5,154 bases of DNA from an uncultured Bacteroidales bacterium (lineage in GTDB: Bacteria > Bacteroidota > Bacteroidia > Bacteroidales > JAUNSR01). The position numbers were made by a program, and so were the translations under genes. The notes below the pieces were generated by a model, which saw only the letters and a program-made list of their open reading frames with translations, had not been told where the DNA came from and made no database searches. Location of the stretch: positions 1 through 5,154 of the forward strand of contig CAMTOW010000193.1 in NCBI GenBank assembly GCA_947074245.1. Direction: 5' to 3'. Positions within the stretch are counted from its first letter, which is position 1; each line of letters begins with the position of its first letter. This document shows, in pieces, positions 1 to 5,154 of the stretch.

Positions 1-55
1 CACCGAGATCTACACTAATCTTAACACTCTTTCCCTACACGACGCTCTTCGATCT
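1..55 (+). other. Residual Illumina TruSeq P5/i5 adapter (artefact)
   Basis: This is synthetic sequence left in the assembly. Positions 1-15 match the 3' part of the P5 flow-cell oligo (CACCGAGATCTACAC). Positions 16-23 are TAATCTTA, which is the TruSeq HT i5 index D506. Positions 24-55 match the read 1 primer site (ACACTCTTTCCCTACACGAC and onward), but one C is missing near position 50: CTCTTCGATCT is seen where CTCTTCCGATCT is expected. Genomic sequence begins at about base 56. Read on the minus strand, the adapter encodes EERRVGKEC, a peptide typical of translated adapter contamination, and it supplies the stop codon at 21-23. Confidence 0.97.
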
Positions 56-1319
56 CTGTATAACGTTCAATCGTTTGATCGCGGTCTGGGCCTACGGATA
101 CGATTTTGATCGGCGTTTGCAGTTGCTCTTCCAAGAATGACAGATATTGGTTGAACTCCTCTGGGAACTCGTCTTCGCTCTGCATTTTCGTCATGTCAGT
201 CTGCCAGCCCGGCAATTCAACATATACGGGCTTCACGTTTTCATCGATTTCAAACGGATAACGGTCTGTCTCTTCTCCGGCGATATCATACGCGACGCAA
301 GCTTTGATAGTTTCAAACGTATCCATCACGTCGCTTTTCATCATGATCAATTGAGTTACACCGTCAATCATGATCGCGTATTTCAAAGCCACAAGGTCGA
401 TCCATCCGCAACGTCTTTTTCGTCCCGTTACCGAACCGAATTCATGACCGATTACACAAAGTTTATCTCCTGTTTCGTCGAAAAGCTCTGTCGGGAACGG
501 TCCGCTTCCTACGCGTGTACAGTAAGCTTTGAAGATTCCATACACTTCGCCGATCTTGTTCGGCGCGATACCTAGTCCGGTACAAGCTCCGGCACAAACG
601 GTATTTGATGAAGTTACGAACGGATAAGATCCGAAATCGATGTCCAGCATCGTTCCTTGAGCACCTTCTGCCAATACGGATTTACCGTCTTTCAGATATT
701 GGTTGATTTCATAATCACTATCGATGAAGGTAAATTGTTTCAGGAATTCGATACCTTCCAACCACTCTTTTTCCAGCTCAGTGATATCATACGTATAATT
801 CAACGCGCGAAGAAGAGATTCATGCTTCGCTTTCGCTTGTGAGTATTTCTTATCGAAATCATGAAGGATATCACCCACGCGCACTCCGTTTCGACTGATT
901 TTATCGGTATAAGTAGGTCCGATTCCTTTTCCCGTCGTTCCGATCTTAGCGTCACCTTTCGCCGCTTCGTTGGCAGCGTCCAACATTCGATGAGTCGGAA
1001 GAATCAGATGTGCTTTTTTCGAGATCAACAGACGTTTGGTCAGATCATGTCCGCTTGCGGCTAGAGCCTCTGCTTCCTGTTTGAACAACAACGGGTCCAA
1101 TACCACGCCATTGCCGATCACGTTGATTTTGCCACCTTGGAATATCCCGGAAGGAATTGAGCGCAAAACGTATTTCTGTCCGTCGAATTCAAGGGTATGA
1201 CCGGCGTTCGGTCCACCTTGAAAACGCGATACGACATCGTAGCGCGGAGTTAGTACGTCTACTACTTTTCCTTTTCCTTCATCACCCCATTGCAGGCCCA
1301 AAAGAACATCTACTTTCAT
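56..1319 (-). CDS. purA: Adenylosuccinate synthetase PurA, 3' end lost into adapter
   Basis: Cytosolic enzyme that joins IMP and aspartate with GTP hydrolysis to form adenylosuccinate, the first committed step from IMP to AMP. The hallmarks of the family are in order. The N-terminal QWGDEGKGK holds the phosphate loop (residues 12-18) and the expected catalytic Asp13. GGPNAGHT holds the expected catalytic His41. The GTTGKGIGPTYTDK signature spans about 127-140, the IMP-site segment EGAQGTMLDID about 218-228, and TGRKRRCGWID about 298-308. SVGPDRDQTI lies near the C-terminus. The ATG at 1317-1319 gives the normal N-terminus MKVDVLLGLQWGDEG. Genomic coding covers 421 residues and one base of codon 422. 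The family is usually about 420-430 residues, so probably only the last few residues and the stop are missing. The open frame runs on to 21, but its final 11 residues are wholly or partly adapter-encoded. It lies 47 bp after the Fur-family gene, beyond that gene's terminator, and no consensus promoter was found in the gap. Confidence 0.97.
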
Positions 1320-1347
1320 ATGAATCAGTTTTAATTAGATTGTACAC

Positions 1348-1379
1348 AAAAAAAAATCCACAATTATTACTTGTGGATT
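1348..1379 (-). terminator. Intrinsic terminator overlapping the 3' end of the Fur-family gene
   Basis: A perfect 9-bp inverted repeat (1355-1363 with 1371-1379) encloses a 7-nt loop. On the minus strand it runs directly into a T tract (complement of A 1348-1356), the classic rho-independent layout. The upstream arm encodes the last three residues (Ile-His-Lys) of the Fur-family protein, and the stop codon lies in the loop, followed by a second in-frame TAA. It should end fur-family transcripts before purA unless it leaks. Confidence 0.88.
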
Positions 1380-1837
1380 GGCTTTTTACGGCTAGCCACC
1401 ATACATTTATGACATAGGCCGTACATATAAAGATTATAATTCGCCAGGTTGAATTTATTGTATTTCTTCTCCTGGATCGTATTGTGAAGCTCGTCGTCTT
1501 TCACCTCTTCAACCTTATTGCACATCGTGCAGATCAAATGATGATGACTTTCGGTATTGTATGCTTTTTCGTAATGAGCCATGTTGGCCCCGAATTGATG
1601 ACGTATGATCAGTCGGCATTCTACCAATAAGTCTACGGTATTGTAAACGGTAGCACGGCTTACACGATAACCGCTCTTGAGCATCAGCTCATAAAGCGTA
1701 TCGACATCAAAATGTTCGTTAAGTGAATATATTTGCTCTAAGATAGCGAAACGCTCAGGCGTTTTTCTTAATTTCTTAGAAGCTAGGTAACTGGTCAGTT
1801 CCTCTTTTACGGTTTCAATAAGCTCGTGATCTTCCAT
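1367..1837 (-). CDS. Fur-family metal-dependent transcriptional regulator
   Basis: A cytosolic DNA-binding repressor of 156 residues, normal length for the Fur/PerR/Zur family, whose members bind DNA as dimers when loaded with metal. The N-terminal winged helix covers about residues 1-85, with RKTPERFAIL (24-33) and the recognition helix around SRATVYNTVDLLVE (60-73). The C-terminal dimerisation and metal domain has two CxxC pairs, Cys103/Cys106 and Cys142/Cys145, which match the structural zinc site. Candidate regulatory ligands are His42, Glu90, His98-His100 and Glu111. Glu111 aligns with the Fur-type Glu rather than with Asp104 of Bacillus subtilis PerR. This favours a metal sensor over a peroxide sensor, but Fur, Zur and PerR roles cannot be separated firmly. 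It lies 87 bp after the AlkD-like gene, has its own Bacteroidetes-type promoter and may regulate itself through the repeats there. A terminator separates it from purA. Confidence 0.93.
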   Translation of the reverse strand: MEDHELIETVKEELTSYLASKKLRKTPERFAILEQIYSLNEHFDVDTLYELMLKSGYRVSRATVYNTVDLLVECRLIIRHQFGANMAHYEKAYNTESHHHLICTMCNKVEEVKDDELHNTIQEKKYNKFNLANYNLYMYGLCHKCMVASRKKPIHK

Positions 1838-1857
1838 ATTCGTATAATCAGACGTCT

Positions 1858-1889
1858 CAAAGGTATTTAAATTTTAAATTATTGTCAAA
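1858..1889 (-). promoter_or_regulatory. Bacteroidetes-type promoter of the Fur-family gene
   Basis: On the minus strand, TTTG (complement of 1886-1889) is followed after exactly 20 nt by TACCTTTG (complement of 1858-1865). This fits the Bacteroides primary sigma consensus of TTTG at -33 and TAnnTTTG at -7. The -7 element ends 20 nt before the ATG, so the leader would be very short, about 13-16 nt. No Shine-Dalgarno sequence is seen, as is usual in this phylum. The spacer is almost entirely A and T. Confidence 0.7.
1865..1879. promoter_or_regulatory. Candidate Fur/PerR-type 7-1-7 operator
   Basis: ATTTAAA-T-TTTAAAT is a perfect 7-1-7 inverted repeat. It starts on the last base of the -7 element and fills most of the spacer between the -7 and -33 elements. 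The 7-1-7 form is that of Fur-family boxes (for example the B. subtilis PerR box TTATAATnATTATAA). A repressor bound here would block the promoter of the Fur-family gene, suggesting autoregulation. The tract is extremely AT-rich, so a chance palindrome is possible. Confidence 0.4.
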
Positions 1890-1894
1890 TAATT
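1877..1894. repeat. 7-4-7 inverted repeat over the -33 element
   Basis: AATTATT-GTCA-AATAATT is a perfect inverted repeat that overlaps the -33 TTTG and shares its first three bases with the end of the neighbouring 7-1-7 palindrome. It may be a second operator half or reflect AT-rich composition. The two repeats together cover most of the promoter. Confidence 0.35.
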
Positions 1895-1924
1895 GGATTT
1901 GAAAAGAGAATGTTAACATTTTAA

Positions 1925-2581
1925 TCACTCTTTTTCATCCTCATAAATAAAAGTGTCATACAAATTCCTCAATTTGTCTTCATCCGAATTTTTCCAATCG
2001 GCGAAAAAAGTAAGGATCGACGCTTTATTTTTCTCTTCTTCACAGAGCATCTCCATCAATCGGATCGCGGCTACCGAAAGATAACTGTGAGACGATAACA
2101 AGGCTTGACGCAAATACGGAAGTAATGAGGCGATATCGATATCACAATCTGCTTCTTTCTGAAGGATTCTTACCAAAAGGCGTAATCCTGTATATTGCGA
2201 CATCGGTTCTTCCGAACAGATACTGCTCGTGGCGAGTTCTCCGGCAAAAGGAAGGTTGACAAATAAGTTCATGCAGGCTTGATCGGCAATCTCCGTATAT
2301 CGGATCTGCGAAATCCAGGTCTGCGCGGTTTCTGGCGACATCTGATCGGCAGGATAAAGATAGGTTGCGAGCATTTTCGATTCCCGCACATCTTCATTCC
2401 ATAAATAGTCTGCGTTTTCGGCGTTTTGCTCGAATTCGCTGGCAATGAGTTTGATTCGCGGCGAGGGCACTCCGAAGTTGATCTTATAGCTTAACCCGTG
2501 CTTACGCATCGAATTAGAAAGATCCGCATTCATCGCTCGGCGAAAAGAAGCCTTTATCTCGCGAAGTAAGTTTTGATCCAT
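1925..2581 (-). CDS. AlkD-like HEAT-repeat protein (DNA alkylation repair family)
   Basis: A 218-residue, probably cytosolic protein, close to the length of AlkD-type 3-methyladenine/7-methylguanine DNA glycosylases. No signal peptide or membrane segment is seen. The N-terminal helix pattern (SMRKHGLSYKINFGVPSPR, about 24-42), the LWNEDVRESKMLATYL segment (60-75) and later amphipathic helices such as YLRQALLSSHSYLSVAAIRLME (156-177) resemble the tandem HEAT-like helices of the family. In B. cereus AlkD the active site uses Trp109, Asp113 and Arg148. By eye, IRYTEIAD (93-100) fits the region around Trp109 and Asp113: Asp100 keeps the acid, but Thr96 stands where Trp is expected. Arg134 or Arg138 could match Arg148. 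Glycosylase activity is therefore uncertain, and a lesion-binding or other scaffold role is possible. The ATG at 2579-2581 starts 28 nt after the T-rich tail of the peptidase terminator. The stop is TGA, and the Fur-family gene follows after 87 bp. Family assignment is from pattern recognition only. Confidence 0.72.
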   Translation of the reverse strand: MDQNLLREIKASFRRAMNADLSNSMRKHGLSYKINFGVPSPRIKLIASEFEQNAENADYLWNEDVRESKMLATYLYPADQMSPETAQTWISQIRYTEIADQACMNLFVNLPFAGELATSSICSEEPMSQYTGLRLLVRILQKEADCDIDIASLLPYLRQALLSSHSYLSVAAIRLMEMLCEEEKNKASILTFFADWKNSDEDKLRNLYDTFIYEDEKE

Positions 2582-2601
2582 AAAATAGTAAGCGATTGAA
2601 T

Positions 2602-2646
2602 AAAAAGGATACGAATAAGTCCGGGATAACCTCGGGCTTATTCGTA
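2602..2646 (-). terminator. Intrinsic terminator of the DPP III gene
   Basis: A long inverted repeat, 2610-2623 with 2633-2646, pairs 13 of 14 positions. The one exception (2620/2636) is a T/G pair on the plus strand and an A/C mismatch in the minus-strand transcript. The loop is 9 nt. On the minus strand the stem is followed by TCCTTTTTATT. The hairpin begins 17 nt after the peptidase stop codon. The matching plus-strand side has no T run, so it acts as a minus-strand terminator. Confidence 0.85.
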
Positions 2647-2663
2647 CCTATGTTTAGAATGAA

Positions 2664-4718
2664 TTAATTATTATAAGTCGGAAGCAACGAATATTCTTTC
2701 GAATAACGCATCATCTGATCCATATAATTTTCATTATAATTGATTTTCACATCAACGATGTTTCCGTTTTCATCAGTGATCGGTTCATAAACCGGATTGA
2801 CGAAACCTTTGTATGGAGCGATGTTCAGGCTCTTGTAACGTGCCAACACCTCTTCATGAATTTTCGGATCCACTTTTACCCCGTATCCTTCGATCAGTTT
2901 TTTACCTGCTTCGAAATCACCTGTCGACTTGATGCGTTGCACCTCGTTCAACAATTCTGCGAACAGACCGCGAAGTTGTGTATAATCATTGATTACCACA
3001 TAAGTTTTTCCGTCACGGACCTTCAATTCGACGATACCTTGTGGAGCTCCTTTTTCCAGAACCCAGCGAGTGATGGTCTGACGATTTCTCATATGTGCCT
3101 GTTCGATATTTTTACCTGGCTCGATACGGGTCAACTGAGTCATCAGTCCGTTCATCATATATTTATAATATTCCGCTTTGTAAGCTTCTTCATTCGGCAT
3201 GATACCCAATTCTACCAGTTTCGGATCTGCGATATAATAAAGTGCAAACAAATCGGCACGCGCCTCCTCTAGTGGTGAACCGTAAGCTTTCAATGCATCC
3301 GGATCCACTCCCGGCAACAATTTACCAGAACCGTGACCCAGACATTCATGTAGGTCGGTATGCATGTTATCGGCATATAGTCCGTAGTTTTTCAACAATT
3401 CGCGTTCAGTATCGCTCCATACGAACTCTTCTCCGAAACCATTCCCTTGTGCTGCGTTATCGTATGCTTCAGAGATATTGTCGATTGTCACCGATTTAGA
3501 ACCGTATTCAGCGCGGATCCAGTTCGAATTCGGCAGGTTGATTCCCAGTGGGCTGGCAGGATAACAATCTCCTCCGAGCATAGCCGCTGTGATCACCTTT
3601 GCAGAAACGCCTTTCACCGTCTCTTTTTTGAATTCTTTATCTACCGGCGAATGGTTTTCAAACCACTGTGCGTTAGCAGAAATGATTTCGGTACGCTTGG
3701 TTGCTTCTTCGTTTTTGAAGTTTACCATCGCTTCCCAGGTAGCTTTCATACCTAGCGGGTCACCGTATGTTTCTGTAAATCCGTTTACGAAATCGATCTT
3801 CGAGTTTAGGTCGTATACCCAAAGGATCGCATATTCGTCGAATGCTTTTAGATCACCGGTTTTATTGAATTCGATCAACTTGTTGATTACTGCTTTCTGC
3901 TCCTCTGTCTCAGCAACGGTTTGTGCTTTCTCCAACCAATAAACGACCTGCGCCAACGCATCCGAATAAAGACCGTCGACTTTCCACACTTGCTCGGTCA
4001 CTTTACCGTTTCTCTTGATCACGCGTGAGTTCAAACCATGAGATACCGGACGTTGATCTTTCGGATTTTTCATTTTCTCATAGAATGCTTCAACTTCAGC
4101 CTGAGTTACGTCACGATAAAAGTTGGCTGCCGATGTCTGTACGATATCGTCGCCGGCTGCCTGGTTTACGCGTTTTGCATAAACGGTCGGATCGAACATA
4201 ACCGGTACAATCAGATTCAGGAACTCCTCCTTGGTCTGTTTCGTCTGTAAAGGAAGTTTCGAGTCATCCAGTTTCATGACCTGCTCTTTGAAGAAAACTT
4301 CTGAAAATGCAGGCTGGAACTTATCGGTTGAGTAATGATGATGAATTCCGCTTGAGAACCAAACTCGTTTCATATAAGTTTCAAGTTGCTTATATTCTTC
4401 ACTGTTCTTGTCTCCGTCAAAGTTCTCATAAATCGACTCCAACGTGCGACGAATAGCTAGATTCCAACGGTTGTTCTGATCAAAAAGAATATCGCGTCCT
4501 ACGATAGAAGCTTGAGATAAATAATAAATAAGCTCTTTCTGTTTTGGAGATAGACTCTCGAAGTCATTTACTCGATATCGCAATACTTCTACATCAGCGA
4601 ATCGGTCTACGACCCACTGAAAATCGCTATCCTGAGCAACTGCTTCTTTCTTTTCGGCAGGATTGCCGCATGATCCAAAAATAGCTGCGGACATCATGGC
4701 ACAAACAATTTTTTTCAT
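2664..4718 (-). CDS. Dipeptidyl-peptidase III family zinc peptidase (M49), predicted lipoprotein
   Basis: Metallopeptidase that removes dipeptides from the N-terminus of short peptides. The M49 zinc motif HECLGH is at residues 457-462: His457 and His462 are expected zinc ligands, Glu458 the catalytic acid. EEARAD at 484-489 supplies the third ligand, Glu485, spaced from His457 as in Bacteroides thetaiotaomicron DPP III (His448/Glu476). Cys459 inside the motif is also found in the B. thetaiotaomicron enzyme. The total of 684 residues is close to that homologue. The start MKKIVCAMMSAAIFGSC reads as a short signal peptide with a lipobox (FGSC, lipidated Cys17), so the enzyme is predicted to sit on a membrane outside the cytoplasm. 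The residues after Cys17 (GNPAEKKE) lack the usual acidic surface-export signal, which may favour the periplasmic face. First gene of the cluster. It has a long AT-rich upstream region and its own terminator. It probably recovers dipeptides from oligopeptides; the substrates are not shown by the sequence. Confidence 0.95.
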   Translation of the reverse strand: MKKIVCAMMSAAIFGSCGNPAEKKEAVAQDSDFQWVVDRFADVEVLRYRVNDFESLSPKQKELIYYLSQASIVGRDILFDQNNRWNLAIRRTLESIYENFDGDKNSEEYKQLETYMKRVWFSSGIHHHYSTDKFQPAFSEVFFKEQVMKLDDSKLPLQTKQTKEEFLNLIVPVMFDPTVYAKRVNQAAGDDIVQTSAANFYRDVTQAEVEAFYEKMKNPKDQRPVSHGLNSRVIKRNGKVTEQVWKVDGLYSDALAQVVYWLEKAQTVAETEEQKAVINKLIEFNKTGDLKAFDEYAILWVYDLNSKIDFVNGFTETYGDPLGMKATWEAMVNFKNEEATKRTEIISANAQWFENHSPVDKEFKKETVKGVSAKVITAAMLGGDCYPASPLGINLPNSNWIRAEYGSKSVTIDNISEAYDNAAQGNGFGEEFVWSDTERELLKNYGLYADNMHTDLHECLGHGSGKLLPGVDPDALKAYGSPLEEARADLFALYYIADPKLVELGIMPNEEAYKAEYYKYMMNGLMTQLTRIEPGKNIEQAHMRNRQTITRWVLEKGAPQGIVELKVRDGKTYVVINDYTQLRGLFAELLNEVQRIKSTGDFEAGKKLIEGYGVKVDPKIHEEVLARYKSLNIAPYKGFVNPVYEPITDENGNIVDVKINYNENYMDQMMRYSKEYSLLPTYNN

Positions 4719-4851
4719 GAATTTATACTGGATTAATGAATTAGCACTTTAAATAAGAACCTGGCATCTTATGTATGATTGTTTCACTTGATATAGGATA
4801 TATTTAGAGCGAAACACTGCATAAATACAAGGATTCTAATCTCTGATCTGA

Positions 4852-4859
4852 CAAAGATA
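4852..4859 (-). promoter_or_regulatory. Candidate -7 element for the DPP III gene
   Basis: On the minus strand this reads TATCTTTG, an exact match to the Bacteroidetes TAnnTTTG -7 element. No TTTG is found about 20 nt upstream, so the -33 half is weak or absent. If used, it would give a leader of roughly 125 nt before the ATG at 4718. It is the only exact TAnnTTTG match I saw on this strand of the intergenic region. Confidence 0.4.
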
Positions 4860-4915
4860 GTAAGAGATAAAATAGTTTCCTTATTTATACTCGGATAAAA
4901 ATACATGATTAACAA

Positions 4916-5023
4916 CTACTTTCTGCATGACCAAGTATATTGCATATTTCCCTTCAATTTTGCATAAATAATACCATAATCCTTGTTATTCCGTAGTGTG
5001 AAGCTCCATTCTACCCCAATCAT
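4916..5023 (-). CDS. Doubtful 35-residue open frame
   Basis: An ATG-started frame of 35 codons, MIGVEWSFTLRNNKDYG at the start and ending in WSCRK. The product is not recognised and has no clear motif, signal peptide or membrane helix. The same frame is also open upstream for 31 codons (5033-5125), interrupted by one TAA at 5030-5032, so the stretch could be a decayed gene or a conserved non-coding repeat that happens to be open. No promoter or ribosome-binding evidence supports translation. I think it more likely not a gene. Confidence 0.15.
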   Translation of the reverse strand: MIGVEWSFTLRNNKDYGIIYAKLKGNMQYTWSCRK

Positions 5024-5087
5024 CCCGATTTAATGTTCTATCTGCCCCCCAAACCGACAACTCTGAAAGGATTTCTCCGTCAACCTA

Positions 5088-5114
5088 AATTGCGATAGTT
5101 CCGCTATCGTAATT
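5088..5114. repeat. 11-bp stem hairpin near the contig end
   Basis: AATTGCGATAG (5088-5098) and CTATCGTAATT (5104-5114) form an 11-bp stem around the 5-nt loop TTCCG. The only imperfection is one G/T pair (92/110 of the 5000s). No good T run follows on either strand, so a simple intrinsic terminator is not supported. On the minus strand a TAA (5115-5117) stands just before it, so it could follow an upstream gene that ends off the contig, or be part of a dispersed repeat. Confidence 0.5.
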
Positions 5115-5135
5115 AGTTGTTCGTACTAGTATAAG

Positions 5136-5154
5136 AATTCTTCTCTTCTCTTCT
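5136..5154. repeat. TTCTC low-complexity run at contig end
   Basis: The last 14 bases (5141-5154) are 2.8 copies of the pentamer TTCTC, preceded by a similar ATTC. The run reaches the contig edge and may be a true microsatellite, the reason assembly stopped, or an end artefact. It does not match the TruSeq adapter found at the other end. Confidence 0.4.

Larger units (their letters stand above)
4719..5154. other. 436-bp intergenic region upstream of DPP III
   Basis: No convincing gene, RNA gene or insertion sequence is seen. The stretch next to the peptidase gene (4719-4980) is strongly AT-rich and probably holds its 5' leader and promoter. TGCAT occurs four times here (4818, 4924, 4941, 4961), twice as the 10-mer TGCATAAATA (4818-4827 and 4961-4970). 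From about 4981 to 5110 the sequence is less AT-rich, contains a C6 run (5045-5050), a doubtful minus-strand open frame and a strong hairpin, and may be a dispersed intergenic repeat or a decayed gene. Confidence 0.6.

Noticed and set aside
147..575. 142-codon plus-strand open frame opposite purA
   Set aside because: It is antisense to a confidently identified purA and its translation has no recognisable domain; codon structure explains it as a shadow frame.
1157..1417. Plus-strand open frame across the start of purA and the fur-purA gap
   Set aside because: It runs through the terminator hairpin and antisense coding of two real genes, with no support for translation.
2856..4250. Several plus-strand open frames opposite the DPP III gene (for example 2856-3272, 3447-3755, 3589-3942)
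   Set aside because: All lie inside the M49 coding sequence, overlap one another in different frames and show no family features.
4927..4971. 14-codon plus-strand frame starting MTKYIAYF
   Set aside because: Too short, with no promoter, ribosome-binding evidence or recognisable motif.
4827..4986. 9-bp inverted repeat ACAAGGATT / AATCCTTGT about 150 bp apart
   Set aside because: A 9-bp match in a 436-bp AT-rich region is expected by chance at an appreciable rate, and no target-site duplication or element lies between the arms.
5114..5154. C-terminal fragment of an upstream minus-strand gene ending at the TAA 5115-5117
   Set aside because: Only 13 codons are visible and they include the low-complexity run, so coding cannot be supported.

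Overview
The window looks like one short assembly contig from a member of the Bacteroidales, probably near Parabacteroides or Bacteroides. This rests on protein character, on the absence of clear Shine-Dalgarno sequences, and on promoter elements of the Bacteroidetes type (TTTG about 20 bp before TAnnTTTG). The genus is an inference; no database search was possible.

Four genes lie on the minus strand and are read from right to left. The first is a predicted lipoprotein of the dipeptidyl-peptidase III family (M49, 2664-4718). It is followed by an AlkD-like HEAT-repeat protein (1925-2581), a Fur-family metalloregulator (1367-1837), and purA, adenylosuccinate synthetase (56-1319), which is cut off at its 3' end. 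All open frames on the plus strand are antisense shadows. Clear intrinsic terminators follow the peptidase gene and the Fur-family gene, so this is not a simple four-gene operon. The Fur-family gene has its own recognisable promoter, with a 7-1-7 inverted repeat in the spacer that could be an autoregulatory operator. No consensus promoter was found in the very short gaps in front of purA and the AlkD-like gene, so read-through of the terminators is possible.

The left end is not genomic. Bases 1-55 are an Illumina TruSeq P5 adapter with the 8-base i5 index TAATCTTA (D506) and one deleted C. The adapter replaces the last codons and stop of purA and creates a false C-terminal tail.

The right 436 bp (4719-5154) hold no convincing gene. 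They contain the likely leader and promoter region of the peptidase gene, a 35-codon minus-strand open frame of doubtful status, a strong 11-bp hairpin, and a TTCTC low-complexity run at the contig end. No mobile element, CRISPR array, RNA gene or new defence-like system is visible. The genes cover purine synthesis, metal or redox regulation, possible DNA lesion handling and peptide turnover, with no obvious shared pathway.
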